Source: Brachyhypopomus gauderio (lineage: Eukaryota; Chordata; Actinopteri; Gymnotiformes; Hypopomidae). From it: a stretch of DNA of 64,000 bases. The DNA is taken from contig NC_135223.1 of the NCBI RefSeq assembly GCF_052324685.1, forward strand, positions 10,407,766-10,471,765, in the 5' to 3' direction. The translations under genes were made by a program, and so were the position numbers. Positions 40,064-54,000 of this stretch are shown in pieces. The notes under the pieces were generated by a model that was not told the DNA's origin, ran no database searches, and was given only the letters and a program-made list of their open reading frames with translations. Position 1 is the first letter of the stretch. The number at the start of each line of letters is the position of its first letter.

Positions 40064-43000
40064 ATGGGGAACACGGCCACCAAGTTCCGCAAGGCGCTCA
40101 TCAACGGGGACGAGGTCTTAGCCTACCAGCTGTACGAGGGCAATCCGCAGTTCAAAGAGTCGCTGGACCCCAACACCTCTTACGGGGAGCCTTACCAACA
40201 TAACACCCCCCTCCACTACGCTGCCAGACATGCCATGACACGCATACTCAGGTACGGCACGTGCCACTGTATACTGGTGTTCAAGTAGTGAATAAATAAA
40301 GAATGGAAACGGGGATGGCTAAACTGGTTCACTTTGCGGTCAGCGTGTCAGTTCATGGTTGAGTGGACAGAGTTGATATGTGGATTAAGCTCTGGTCAGT
40401 TTTGAATGCACAGTTGAACTGATTACCATTTCAGGTGATTCTGATTTTCAGAGTGGACCTGTTGTGCTTCATTGGGATTGTTGAACAGAATGGGTCAGTT
40501 TACTTATAATTTACCTCTTAAACACATCCAGTGGATTATTAGATAGGGGACTCGAAGTGCAATATTGTTTTGATTTTTCTTTCCTTGATATGGTAGTTCG
40601 GCCTTTAGAACCGACAAAGTAATCGAAACTGCTTCTCATTACACGGGTGTATTCAGCATTATATTTGTGGTTACAGTGCAGGCACAAGTTGGGGTTATAG
40701 GCTAATGCATTTGCTCTTGAGAGTCGGCGTGTGTTTGATGGCATTATGGGCTGTGTGCGGAGCAGCTGTCCATGTTCCCAACCACATCCATTCATCTGGA
40801 GGCTTGGTGGATGGACTGTTACGGCGTCGCTTGGCTGGTTCGGTTGTCATTGATGATGTGTCTGCTGATATATGCGGTCACACACACACACACATTCACG
40901 GTGGATTCAGAAAGTATTTGTTGCGTACATTGCATTGTGTGTTTGATTTTGAATGTTAAAAATGTTACTAAAATCCAATCAACCTACATTTGATAACACA
41001 TAATTAAGATATTTGTACCGTTTTGAGGAAAGAAAAAAAAAAAATCAAAACTCAAATCTCAGGCGTTGCACACCTACATTTGAGGAGTTTGTCTGTTTAT
41101 GGCAGATCCACCCAAGCTGTCAAACTGGATGTCACATTAGAAGGCGCTGTGCTTCAGATGATTATCATCTTGAAATGTGAACTGCCCCACTGCTGGAGGA
41201 GGTTTCTTCTAGGATGTCTTGCATTTGACTGTGTTCAGCTGTCCCTCAACTGTCTCCTTGTTCCTGCCACTGAGAAGCACAATGCTACCACCACCATGTT
41301 TCACCACAGTGCCTGTTTTTATACAGACATAGTGCTCGCTGTTCTGCCCAAAGAGTTCATGCCTTTGGCATTGTTCTATATCCTTGCCCTGCTCTAACCC
41401 TTGCCACAGTGTGTTCACTAGAGAAGCACAACAAGTTCCATGGGTTTCATGGCTTGGTTTCTGTCCTGTCAGTGCGGTGTAAATCGTGGGTTCTTACAAA
41501 ATTAGTTTCCCTTACAGCTTCCCTTTCGAATTACAAAAGGTGGGATCCAGTTCAAGACGCGGCCCACTCTAAAGCAAAGCAGATGCACCTGAGCACAATC
41601 GAGTGCCGCAGAAGGGGTCAGAAAACGCGTGTTTTTTATGAATTTTCTAAGCTAATCAAAAATGTTTTCACATTCTAATTATGGGTGATGTGCCAAACAA
41701 CTGCCATCTTACCCAGGATTTTATAGATAAATATCATCATTTTACATTATGGTTTATGTATAGGCCAAAGGCTACAAGGTTCCATAATGAGTGTAGCATT
41801 TGATGATGTCAGTTTCAGTTACATAGAGGGGATATGTGACCAGATGTTAAACGATAATTTCTTATAGAACATGATGTTGGTCTGTCCAAATGCTTCAACC
41901 TAAAATGGTATGTACAAAATGTACTCTAGCTAATTTCTAAACTGGCCATCCCATAAACGACTTTATAGGCCTATTTAATCTGCCGGTCTGTGTTTTAGCC
42001 CTGGTGATTTTGTCTGAAGTGCAGCACTATACCAGCGTGTTAAAGTCCAAATACTTTTGCAGCTCAGCAGAAATGGGTGCTGGGGAATCACGTTTCAGAC
42101 TTATTCTCTGTCTGCCCACGTCACAAGTATCCACTTTTAGTTTATAGGCCCAGTCCTTTACTACCGAGCTGATTTTTTGTTTGTTGTTGAGGTAGTTTAA
42201 AGTACAAATCCAGTTGAAGCTCAGCATTACTAATATGTTACTGTTTTAATGGATTAGGCATTCTTGTACCATTCTTATACCTTATATGTGACATTCTTAA
42301 TGTATATTCGTGTATTCACCTCAGTGGCAGCCGCTTTAATTAAAAAGAGCTGAACGTGCAAATCCTCGAGTCTCTTTCTTGATCCCGCCCGTGCCACCAG
42401 GTCCTTCCTCTTCAGCAAGGATGGCAACCCCAACAAGCGCAACGTGCACGACGAGACGGCCCTGCACGTGCTGTGCATGGGTCCGCGCATCCTGCTGGCG
42501 GAGGCCGCGCTGCAGCCGCGCCTCGCCCGCCCCCACGAGGACGAGCGTCGCCGCGCCGACTGCCTCCAGATGATCCTCAAGTGGACCGGCGCCAAGCTGG
42601 ACCGCGGGGAGTACGAGAGCGCCGACGTCAACGCCGTCGACAACAAGAGGAACACGCCGCTGCACTACGCCGCCGCCTCAGGGATGAAGACGTGCGTGGA
42701 GGTGAGCGGGAGGCCTCGCCCCGAAGGGATCCGGCCCACCCCCTACCGCCTAGTTCCGGTCCGGGAGGGCCCAGACCCCAGCACAAACGCAGTTAAATTT
42801 ATGTTGTTACTCCATGCGAGGTCCATTCATCTCCTGGACTGCAGTTAAGCGTCTTTAGTGATTTATAAGGCATTTGGAAATGTTTTTCTGTCGGTTTGTT
42901 TCCGTTTAAATCGCAACCATAGCATTGTTCATATTTTTTCGTTAAATATGGGTGAAAGTTGGGTTGTCGTAGCATGACGAAGCTTAAAAGGCTTTTGTAT

Positions 43001-46000
43001 CTTCTTTTGTTTGCAGTTGCTGGTGCAGCGTGACGCTGACCTTTTTGCAGAGAACGAGAACAGAGAGACTCCGTGTGACTGTGCGGAGAAGCAGCACTAT
43101 AAGGAGCTGGCCCTGGGTCTGGAGTCTCAGATGGTCTTCTCCACGGATCCCAGTGCCGAGGACATCGAGGCTGAATATGCCGCCCTGGACCGCAGGGAGG
43201 TGAGCTCCACGCAGACGCCCCCAGAACAAAATTTCTGAATGTTTGATTTTATAGACCGGTCAGAACGTGAGCCCTGTGTCTGCTGACTTTGGTCAGGAAA
43301 CGATTGTTGGTTAGATGTTTTGGACTAGCATGTATAGCGACTGGTTGATTTGAGATGGCGGACTGATGAAGACGCCTCTCGTCGTGTCTGTGGCAGTTTT
43401 ACGAGGGCTTGCGTGTCCAGGACCTGAGGAGGTTGAAGGACATGCTGATTGTGGAGACAGCTGACATGCTGCAGGCCCCTCTCTTCACCGCTGAAGCTCT
43501 CCTCAGGGCACACGGTAGGCACTGACGCACGCACATGGCTGGTGGGATCTGATAATCTCTGGCTATTTGAGAGCTTTTTAAAATATTTGACAAGATATCA
43601 AATGTCGGCTTTGGAATTTTAATTTATTTTTGACATAAGGAGACCCTAATTAGACCTGAAATACATCACCAGACCTGAGAACTTTGCATGTTGTCCCATG
43701 GAATTGAGACGATTGTATACAGCTGAGGTCTTTTCCCTAATGTTGGCATTTGGGGTTCTTAAACAGTTAAAGGTTCTCTGGCACAAAAACACGTAATTGG
43801 ATCAGTGCTTTCTTTAATAATCTTCAATTATGTGAGCAGGTCGTTTAGCAGGCCTCGTTTCAGAGAGGTGAAGCCCTGGGGAAAATGGGAGAGATCTGCT
43901 CCACTGTACTTGCTATTATTTTAACTCTGGCCTCTTTGGAGAACACCAGTGCTGGTCTAAAGTCTTATACGATGTAACAGTTTCATCTCTTACAGTGTGT
44001 GAAATTCCCACTCCTAAGACTCCGTGTGAATCCACATAGCAAGCGATGTGTATGATGAGTTCAAATCAATAAAAAAATAAGAGGAAAAATGTGTAATTTG
44101 TCAAATACATTTTTGTTTGCTCAATGGAGTCCTGGTTTGTGTATATTTTTGAAATGGTTTTTTAGTTTAGTGCTGTCCTTTAGGATATGCATTCACGTTT
44201 GTCTATTATTAGCAATTGTTCTAGATAATTACCTGAGCTACACCCTAACAGTCATTTGATATGTATTTACAGGATAAGGACATACTGGGGGAGCCATTAT
44301 ATATGGTCATTAGCAGGTTTTCTTTTGTCTTGCCATTTGTCTGTTAGATGCCATTCATGGAATTCATATTACCTTTCTTATTATTCAGTTCAACACGGAG
44401 ATCGAGCCCTTTTTCTCAGAACTGAAGCGTTAGTTATTAAACATGCGACGTTAGAATCCACATGAAATAATATGCTTAACGTGTACAGGAAGTTATGTGG
44501 TATAAAGCTGGACTTTTGAGCTCCTCAGATTTTCAAAATCACATTTAAAAAGGCTGTTTTAAAGAAAAAGCCAACTCGTACATTCATTGGTTACTCATTA
44601 TTGAGTATGACAGGTTCAATCTGCTTTAGGGCTCTTTTAAGCATGTTGGAGTTTATGAACCACAGTAGAGCTCACGGCCAGTTTTAATGCGGAGACACAC
44701 AGATGCTGTAGCTTTTATGTCCTCTGAGAAAACATCTGGAAAAAATGTTTTGGGCTTTGGGAGGCTAGAGTTTCCCCTCGACTGTACTCGAACGTTTATC
44801 TGAACTTTGGTTTCTACAGAAAACCATAAGGCTGAGGGAAGACTAATTAGGCATTGAATTTTTGACCCTTCTTGCCAGTCAACCCATTCTAACATGACTG
44901 ACAGGTGAAATATAAGCAAGGTGCTAAAAAAAAAGACTAAATATGGCATACGTGTACACTTCTACAGTATGGTAGAAGATGCTACAGCCCTCTCTCCATC
45001 TTCTACGTAGACTGGGACAGAGAGAAGCTTCTGGAAGCTTGGATGTCTAATGCTGAGGACTGCTGCCAGCGTTCTGGGGTTCAGATGCCCACCCCTCCGC
45101 CCAGAGGCTACAACGCCTGGGATACACTACCTTCACCCCGCACCCCGCGCACCACCCGCTCCTCCATCACCTCGCCTGACGAAATCAGCCTCTCACCTGC
45201 CGACGACGATCGCTCCCTGGTGAGAGGACGCGGCCCCGGGTTTGGGTCACGCGGCCCCGGGTTTGGGTCACGCGGCCCCGGGTTTGGGTCACGTGGCTTC
45301 TTTTCAGCCCGTTCTGTCTTGCTCGTTTGTCGGTCTCGCAATAGCACAATACGCCATGTGTTTGATAACACGCTGTATCCATCATTGTGCTTCATGAGCC
45401 ATTTAGAAAGGCTCCAGTAACTTGTAGCACAGTCAGTGCTTTGACACATCAGTGTGGACACTGGCGTGTAACAGGGCATTCTTCACATGGTTCTGTCCCA
45501 TCCTGGAGTCTAGAGTAGCACCACAGTCTGCACAATAGAGGAGCTTTATAGCAGATGTACATAGAACTGTACAGCAGAACAAATGTCCTGACTCACAGTG
45601 GTCACAGACATGAACTCGTCCAACGTGCTTATAGTCCCAACCCCAGAGACCGGGGGGGGGGGGATGCAAAACTGTATTGTTATCCACAATATTCACAATC
45701 ACTGTGGTGAGAAAAACCTCAAGGCTTCTCCTGGTGAACCTCTCCTGTTTTGTGCTTGTTCCCTCAGTGTGGTATTTGTATGTGTGCCGCCTCCATGTAC
45801 GAGGAGCCTGTTGATATCCCGTGTGGACACGAGTTCTGCCGAGCATGCTGGGAAAGGTGAGTGGTTTTTTTTTTTTTTTTTTTCTCCCTTTGATAAAATA
45901 AAAAAAGAATATTCCAGATCTTTTTTTCGGTCACTCCTGAAGTTGTGGTGTGGGCCTTTCAACGTTTATTGCATGCTTATGTGTCTGCCATGTGCAAGCC

Positions 46001-49000
46001 GTAAGCCTCCTTCGGAGATCTGTGCTGTGTCACAGGAAACGCGAGACCTTGACCCGTTGCTCATTAACGCAGCTTAACGCGAGTCATATGTGTGGTTTCT
46101 CCGGCAGCTTTTTAAATCTGAAGATCCAGGAGGGAGAGGCCCATAACATCTTCTGTCCCGCCTACGACTGCTTCCAGCTGGTGCCCGTCGAGGTCATCGA
46201 GAGCGTTGTGTCCAGGGAGATGGACAGGCGGTACCTGCAGTTTGACATTAAGGTAAAGATCTTGTCGTCATGACCGACGCTGCTGGCTGCTTTGTGGTGT
46301 GGCCCGGCTTCCTCGGGCTCTGTGATGCCTTTTGCTAGCAATCAGTGCCTGCCTCAATGTCCACATACGAGCATACGGCCTGTACATACGAGCACAAAGT
46401 ACAAATCTCATTGGCTCTCGCTCCCTCTCTAAATCAAAAAACTGTTAGCATTTTGTCCAATTCTGCTAACCTAATGTTTAATTCAGTGTCTAGATGTTGA
46501 CCCCCCTCCTCCCACACACACACACGCACACACACACCCACACACACCCATCAGAGTGGGCCTGATGGGCGACGTCTCTCTCGCCGGGCACCCCATAGCC
46601 TCTCATTATGTTGCCATAACAACCCAGACTCTCCTGCTAAGACGTGTCTGCTCTGTTGTAATGCTGGCCAGGGTCAGAGGTTAGTAACGAACATGACGGC
46701 AGTGTCGCTCCCTTGGTGAAAATGAACCCAAATCCTTGTTCATTGTAATGCAGTTCTGTTTGGTCTAATGCATGCTGCATGCCTTATCTTGGTGGCGTGG
46801 AATGTGTCCATTACGGGTCCTTGTGTGTACTCCGGTTTGGAGTTAGTGCCACGTGGCTGCCCATTATTGTTAAATGTGGTATCTAGGCGCAGGAAGGAAT
46901 GAGGCGTGTTTTGTTGGTGAGCTCACTGTGTACTGCTTATGTGTTTGCCTTACAGATCATAATAAACACCTCCGTCTGACTGTGTGGGTCTGTTGTCTGT
47001 GTCTCATCTGCTTCTGTCTTTTTCTTGCTTATTTTTGAACCTCCCCTCCCTGTCCCTCCCCTCTTGGTCTTTCCCGCTCACACCCCCTCCACCCTTCCTC
47101 TCCGGCAGGCCTTTGTGGAGAATAACCCAGCCATCCGGTGGTGTCCGCGGGCAGGCTGTGAGAGGGCGGTGCGGCTGGCGGGCCAGGGCCCCGGTGCCAG
47201 TGCCTCCGACCCGCTCAGCTTCCCTCTGCTCCAGGCCCCGGCTGTGGATTGTGGCAAGGGCCACCTTTTCTGCTGGTCAGTGCCAGTCATGCCCCCCCCC
47301 TCGCCTTCCCTAAGAGCTCTGTAAACGCTCACATAAAGAGCCACTCTTCAGAGCAGGGCTTTGAGTTTGGTGACGCACACTCTGTCAACGATAGTGCTGG
47401 CACTAGCTTTTTGTTCAGGTCCGAATCACACAGAACTTTCTCACAGATGTTATTTTCAAGGTCATGTGAGGGAGATATATTTGTATTGAGGGATGTATTT
47501 GTGGTATGTGTAGGTTTTGCTGCGTTTACCACAGCTCTGGGCCTTCTGTCCACACACACACACACACACACAGACACTCACTCCCCAGTTATGTGTCCAA
47601 CAGTGCCTTTGCCAGAACCTCACAGTACACTTAACTCTGTACACTCTCGCCCCTGTTTCTCTATATGCTACCTGGACACTTCCTCCTAACCCTAACTAAG
47701 GAAGTGCTGCCTGGATAACACTGCTGCTCCACCACAACTTCTGCTCTGTCTTAACAGCTTCTCCCGCTGAGGCCTTTAATCACACGGGGTCCCACAGGCC
47801 ATAGTGTTTGTGGAATATCATTTAAAAAGTCTGGTCCAGCAGACATGGAACGGGTGGGGTGGTTGGTATGTAGCTTTTTGGAACAAGTTTTGAAATATCA
47901 GTGAATTTTGTTTTTAGCATCTTTCCGTTTTAGCTTTTTAAGTCAATGAATGTCAGGTAATTTCACACTTCTCTTAGAATGGGAACCCTGATCATGATCC
48001 TAAATGTCTTGTATTAATGATTTCATTAGGAATGTAGTCTACACAGTCTACATGTCTATTGCGTTTTTCCCCCTCACACCAATGAAAACGCTGACTGTGT
48101 CACATGACTTCAATTAATCCGTATGGTTTACGTCACTGAAGACCAGTGGAGCAAAATGTACGGCCCACCTTTGGTCTTTCTCCAAGTTGATGAGTCAGAT
48201 TTGTATTAAATTAAAGCAGTTACTGATTTATCCACTAGTTCTCATTTACTGGCCTTTATTGACACCAAGATGCAGTTACTAATTTATCTGCTAGAGGTCA
48301 TTCCTTGGTAGCCCACACAGGCGTATGTACACATGCTTCCGTGTTTGGGTAAAAGTAGATCTGGTTGCAGGGGATTCCAGTAAAAAATAATAGAACAAAG
48401 GGAGTTTGTTATAAAAAGAAAAATATGCATGTACAAAAAACTATCAGTCTGATTGCCCTGTTTGTTGTCAGAAAATTGCAGCACTACAAAGTATAAACAT
48501 GCATTGTCTATTCTAGTCATATGAACAGGCCAGTGATCCTGATTTCAGTATTGTAAAATGAGCGTGTCACATATTAGTAATGGCGGTTGACTGGCTAACA
48601 ATGCAGCCAGTGATGCCCCAACCCCAAATGAGTTTCCCTTCAGCTGCTGAAACACAGGCGTGTACAGTCTGGGTTTGATGTAAAATATAGAACGGCTTAA
48701 AAATGGCCCTCGCCCCCAGTGAGCTAACATACGGTGTATGTAAAACTGATCCAGCCCCCAGTACATATGTAATATGTCAGCAGACCTCTGCCGACCGGGT
48801 GAAGGCCGCGGTGTGTTGACGCCCCTCTGCCCCCCCACAGGGAGTGCCAGGGGGAGGCGCACGAGCCGTGCCACTGCCAGACCTGGAAGATGTGGCTGCA
48901 GAAGGTCTCCGACATGAAGCCGGAAGAACGTGAGTCGGGTCTCGCTACGCCACACCGCGTCGGACGCTAAGCGCGCCCCCCAGGGCCCGGCGCAGTAGTC

Positions 49001-51046
49001 TAGAGTCAGAGATCTCTTCGATATTTTTGGTTTTCTGGTACAAGATGAAAATGTAGCGCCTTCCTGCCGTCTTCGTGCGGATCGCTGGATTCGTAGCACA
49101 CGCTAGCATGTCCTGGTTTGTGAGACACCTATACATTATAGTTGTACAATAAAGTCTTTTATTTAACCCCCTACATCAGAATTTTGCATGATAAATGAAA
49201 TACAGTACCCAGTCATTTTTTGAGAGGCTTTTATCACAAACCAAAATCAAGCATGGCACCAGTGTGTTGCGAGAGAAACAGTGAGATGTAGTGAGCGTAG
49301 TGACATGCGCATCACATGCCCTCACCGCGGGAGTCTCGCCGCTCCAGAAATAAGAGCAGCCCGTGTCCCGCAGCCCAAGGTGCCTCTCTATATTTGTCCT
49401 CTCCCTTCGCAGTGGCAGGTGTGAGCGAGGCGTACGAAGATGCCGCCAACTGCCTGTGGTTACTCACCAACTCCAAACCCTGCGCCAACTGCAAGTCGCC
49501 CATTCAGAAGAACGAGGGCTGCAACCACATGCAGTGCGCCAAGGTGCCCGTACGCTCTCAGGTGCCCGGCGTGAGCCTGGCACTTCTGCCGTTAGCCGGG
49601 GATTTACTGACACCCCCCCACCGGCCGCTTAAAGGAGCCGTCCAGCCGCCGTGGGTCACGCGGGCGCCGCCCTGTCGTGTCGGGCTTAAAGGGAGAGGTG
49701 GTTTACGTTTGCGCTCTGACAATACCAACTTTTAAAGGGGCGGGGCTGTTATTCTCTGCATGCGCATTGTGTCGATGTTTTCATAGACAGTAGGTATAAA
49801 TAAACGCTAAACCAACATAAAAGCGTCGGTTAAATTGCCGTCACACGAGGCTGTTTGCGTGCTTTTGTTAGCATGGGGCCACAAATGCTCTTGTGTGGAA
49901 GCTGAGTGCCTGGCTTCTGTCTCTGCAGTGTAAATATGATTTTTGCTGGATCTGTCTGGAAGAGTGGAAGAAGCACAGCTCCTCGACGGGAGGATACTAC
50001 CGCTGCACCCGCTATGAGGTCATCCAGCAGGTGGAGGAGCAGTCGAAGGAGATGACCGTGGAGGTGTTCACCCCTTTTTCATTATTTTGTAGGGGTGTAG
50101 GAGCATTTGGTCGCCTGCTCGTTTTTAGGATCTCTGTTGACTTGCCGCTCATACTAGTGGATGGAAGTGTGCATGTAGTCATTAGTGTTTTTGAAAGATG
50201 ACACTAATAGCACATCATAACATGTTCAGCGAATGATGTGCTCAGTAAAGAAAACCGTGTAGTGTTCTACTTAATTCGTTTTTTTTGGGGGTTTTTTCTT
50301 GCACGTCCAGGCTGAGAAGAAGCACAAGAGCTTCCAGGAGCTTGATCGTTTTATGCACTACTATACGCGCTTCAAGAACCACGAGCACAGCTACCAGGCA
50401 AGGCTCCGTTTACCAGCACCTCCCCCACCGTGCCCCCGCCCTGGCCAGACTTAATCTAACGCTCTTACTCTCCCGCTAGCTGGAGGAGCGACTCCTCAAA
50501 ACGGCCAAAGACAAGATGGAGCAGCTCAGCAAAGTCCTGAGTGGCAGTAAGTGTGTTTCTGAGCTCGAGATCAACGCTGCCCACCGTTAGGGGCAGTTCC
50601 TCCCCCGCTAATATGCCCTTTTTTGCCCCGCAGGGGAAGGAGGTCCTCCAGACACCACGTTCATCGAAGACGCGGTACACGAACTTCTCAAGACGCGGCG
50701 TATCCTCAAGTGCTCTTACCCTTATGGTTTCTTTCTGGAGCCCAAAAGCACAAAGAAAGAAATATTCGAACTTATGCAGGTTGGTAATCGTCCCGTCCCC
50801 CGTCCTTAAGGGATCAGGCGGCTTTCTCGCACGCCGCTGCTCACCTGCACTTTAAACCAGAGATTGATCTTGTGGGCTATTTAACAGCAGACTTAAGCTC
50901 TGCCTTCAAGGGCTAGACACTCAAGCCCTCATCATCCTGCTGCTTTTGAGCTTCTTCCCCACACCCGGTTTCTTCTATTGACCGTGTGTAACACACACTC
51001 TTCTACTACCCTGACTGGCTGGCTGCTGTGTAGCCGGCATCCGTCA

Positions 51047-51089
<43 letters not shown>

Positions 51090-54000
51090 CCTCGTGTTTC
51101 CCCAACTCTTCTCGCGCTGCTGTTTGGTACGTCCACACCGTCCTGTGCACTCCGCTTCACTGTTGTTGCGTTTGCGCCATGGACCAGGACTACAAAAAGA
51201 AAAGCAGCATCTTGTTCCAGTGTGTATGAAATGTGTGGAAGGATGACAAAAGAAATGAAAACTTAATGCTCAACTTAAACAGCCCACACTTAAGAAAAGT
51301 GGGTCACTTTCCAAAACCGTTACATGACCTCATTCTCTTTGTGTCTGGTGCTTCTGCTTAAGTGACTTCTAAGTAGTTTCACATGTTAACACTGAGCCAA
51401 AGCAGTTTTCATCCACCGTCTGACAAATTACCCAGACCCCAAGTAGAGAGGCCAGTCACCAGTGTGTCGCAGTGACTGCGTGAGAACGTTGGGTGAGGAG
51501 AACGTTTGTAGCTTCTCCTGTTACCACGTGCGCTCTTCTCCTCAGACCGACTTGGAGATGGTGACGGAGGACCTCGCCCAGAAGGTCAACCGGCCTTACC
51601 TCCGCACCCCTCGTCACAAGATCATCCGTGCCGCCTGCCTGGTGCAACAGAAGAGGCAGGAGTTCCTGGCCTCGGTGGCCCGGGGCGTGGCGCCCAACGA
51701 CTCTCCGGACGCCCCCCGCCGCAGGTGCCAGCCCTTCTCCACCTCTCCGCTCTGCTCTCAGATGCTCTTCAGATCTCGCTGGGAGCTCTGTTTCATTTTC
51801 TCTCCGCTTTGGTATACGTGATCCTTTCCTGGCATGGATTTTTGTGCCATGACGCGTGAATGTACTTGACGTGCGTTCCCTGCTGTTTGGCATTATGTGG
51901 GTCATGGTGTGAGCACAGCCCTGTTCTGTGTGTTCGCAGTTTTGCGGGGGGTACGTGGGACTGGGAGTACTTGGGTTTCGCATCTCCAGAGGTAAGTGCT
52001 GCCTCTGTTTCCTGTTAAGACGGCTGCATTTGTTCTCTGCTCTGGCTGCTCTGTAATACACTTAAAGGGAAATATCCTTGACTCTGTTCGCTTTATTTGG
52101 GCATTTAAGCCATATATATGTTAAATATGTTTAATGATATTTGTCTATGGGATGTACCGAACTTTCATTAAGAAATAGACACACAGAAGCAGTAGAAATC
52201 ATTGTAGTTCCTACTGAACAAGTGTATTTTTGAGAATATTAACAGGATTAGATCAAAACTGCTCATATTTGCATTAGCCAGTCTTTGGCTCACTACAGAA
52301 AGCAGCCATAGGAGGTGTCATGGGCTGTTGCTTAGATACTGCTGCTACAGATGATGAGCCTGTCCTGAGAGAAAGCAGCTGCCCGCCTCAGGCCATTCAG
52401 AGGCTGTGATTGGTTGATGCCATTAAAAACAGGATGTAATGTCTGCTTATGTTGGAGCAGGTGGGAATAGCACACAAATATCTAAATACTGTCAACATTC
52501 AACAATATGAAATGAATCTTTCATTTTGTCAAATGTTTGTCAAAGTGTTGCAGAGGTGTGTGTGTGTGTGTGGTGCAAAGGTGTATAGTCTTGTAATTTC
52601 TTCACTCTTGTGAAGCAGTATTGGGGTAATCAGTATAACATGGAAGCTTCTCAGAAAACACGAGAAACACCCTTTGCTTTCCCAGCACATGGGAACAGGG
52701 CTAAGGGTCTTCACCTCAAACTTCCCCTTAATTGTCTTACTTGTACGTTACCCCTAGCTTTTGTTTGTGGGTCTGTTCTAAAACCACTTTACTACACTGG
52801 ATCAAATCCTTGTAAGATCTAGACAAACGGGTCATAACCCGATCCTGTTCACTGACGGGTGTTTATGTAGATGGCTAAAGCTTTATAGGTGGTTAAAGGC
52901 CTATAGACCAAGGCAAGCATGTATGAACTATGCGATGCAACACAAGTGCATGTGGCGGTGTGTGAATGTCCGGCTGAATGGTATTCCCCTGCTGTTCTGT
53001 TCTGATCTAAAGATCCAGGGGAATCAGGCAATTCTCGGAGGAAATGATCCGAGAGTCCACATTCAGAATAGAGGAGGCCAGCGGCAGGTATTACTGAAGC
53101 CCCAGTGTTCATCCATTTCAGGGATGACAACATGAGGCATAAAATGGCCCCTGTCATCTGCTCTCCATCACTCTCCACATGTCCTCATCGCCTTTATTTT
53201 ATCGCATGCTTCTGCTTTTGTTTGTTTGTGTGTGTGTACTCTGCTGTTGTGATGCGTCAAAGATCACACGGCCCAGAGAGTGACCCGTTTGTTTCTTTGT
53301 TTTGAAGTAGCATTTTTCAGCAAGTTCCTTCAAATGTTTCGGTAAATTAATTCATTTGAACATAATTTCGTATGGCAAAATTTTACCAACTGAAACAGTA
53401 ACTCAGTGATTCAACTGAATCTTATGCTTCACATTATTGGTTGTATTTTAAACTGTATTTATTCAAAGGTGAGGTCAAAGGAAGAAGTTAATATCTCCTC
53501 TTTTAATCATTGTTTGTGCGGTTTACAGATTGTCCTGCTTTTCTCTTGGAATGCCCAATTCTTCCGTGGGCTCGGACCTCTTGCATGTATCTTTGGTCAG
53601 ATTAGACTGATCTAAATATTGGAGCTAATAAATATTTGGGCATTTTAGCTACTCATGCTTGTCAAATGTAGGGAGGTTATTGGAACTGATGTATCCTTTG
53701 CGTTTTGTCATGCATTTCATATGTATTTGGAAAAATGATCATTTATCCGACAACCGGTTGCCAGGTTCATGTTTGGTTTTCTAATGTAATGGATGTCTTT
53801 CTGCCTTATGAAAGTTAATACTATTGTGCATGATGGATTCTCACTATGTTCACACTATGAAGTCACTACGTTACTCAAATCCAGTTCCACCCACTCTGCT
53901 CTACGCTTTAGACTTTTTAAAAATTTTCCCAGTTCACCAATTAATGACCATGCGCTTCATGAAACGAATCGGGCACACAGAACTAGGAAACAACTAATCA

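Noticed and set aside
40705-40959. ORF with a signal-peptide-like start ([20 protein letters not shown])
   Set aside because: It lies within an ankib1 intron, runs into a CA repeat, and lacks exon or family support.
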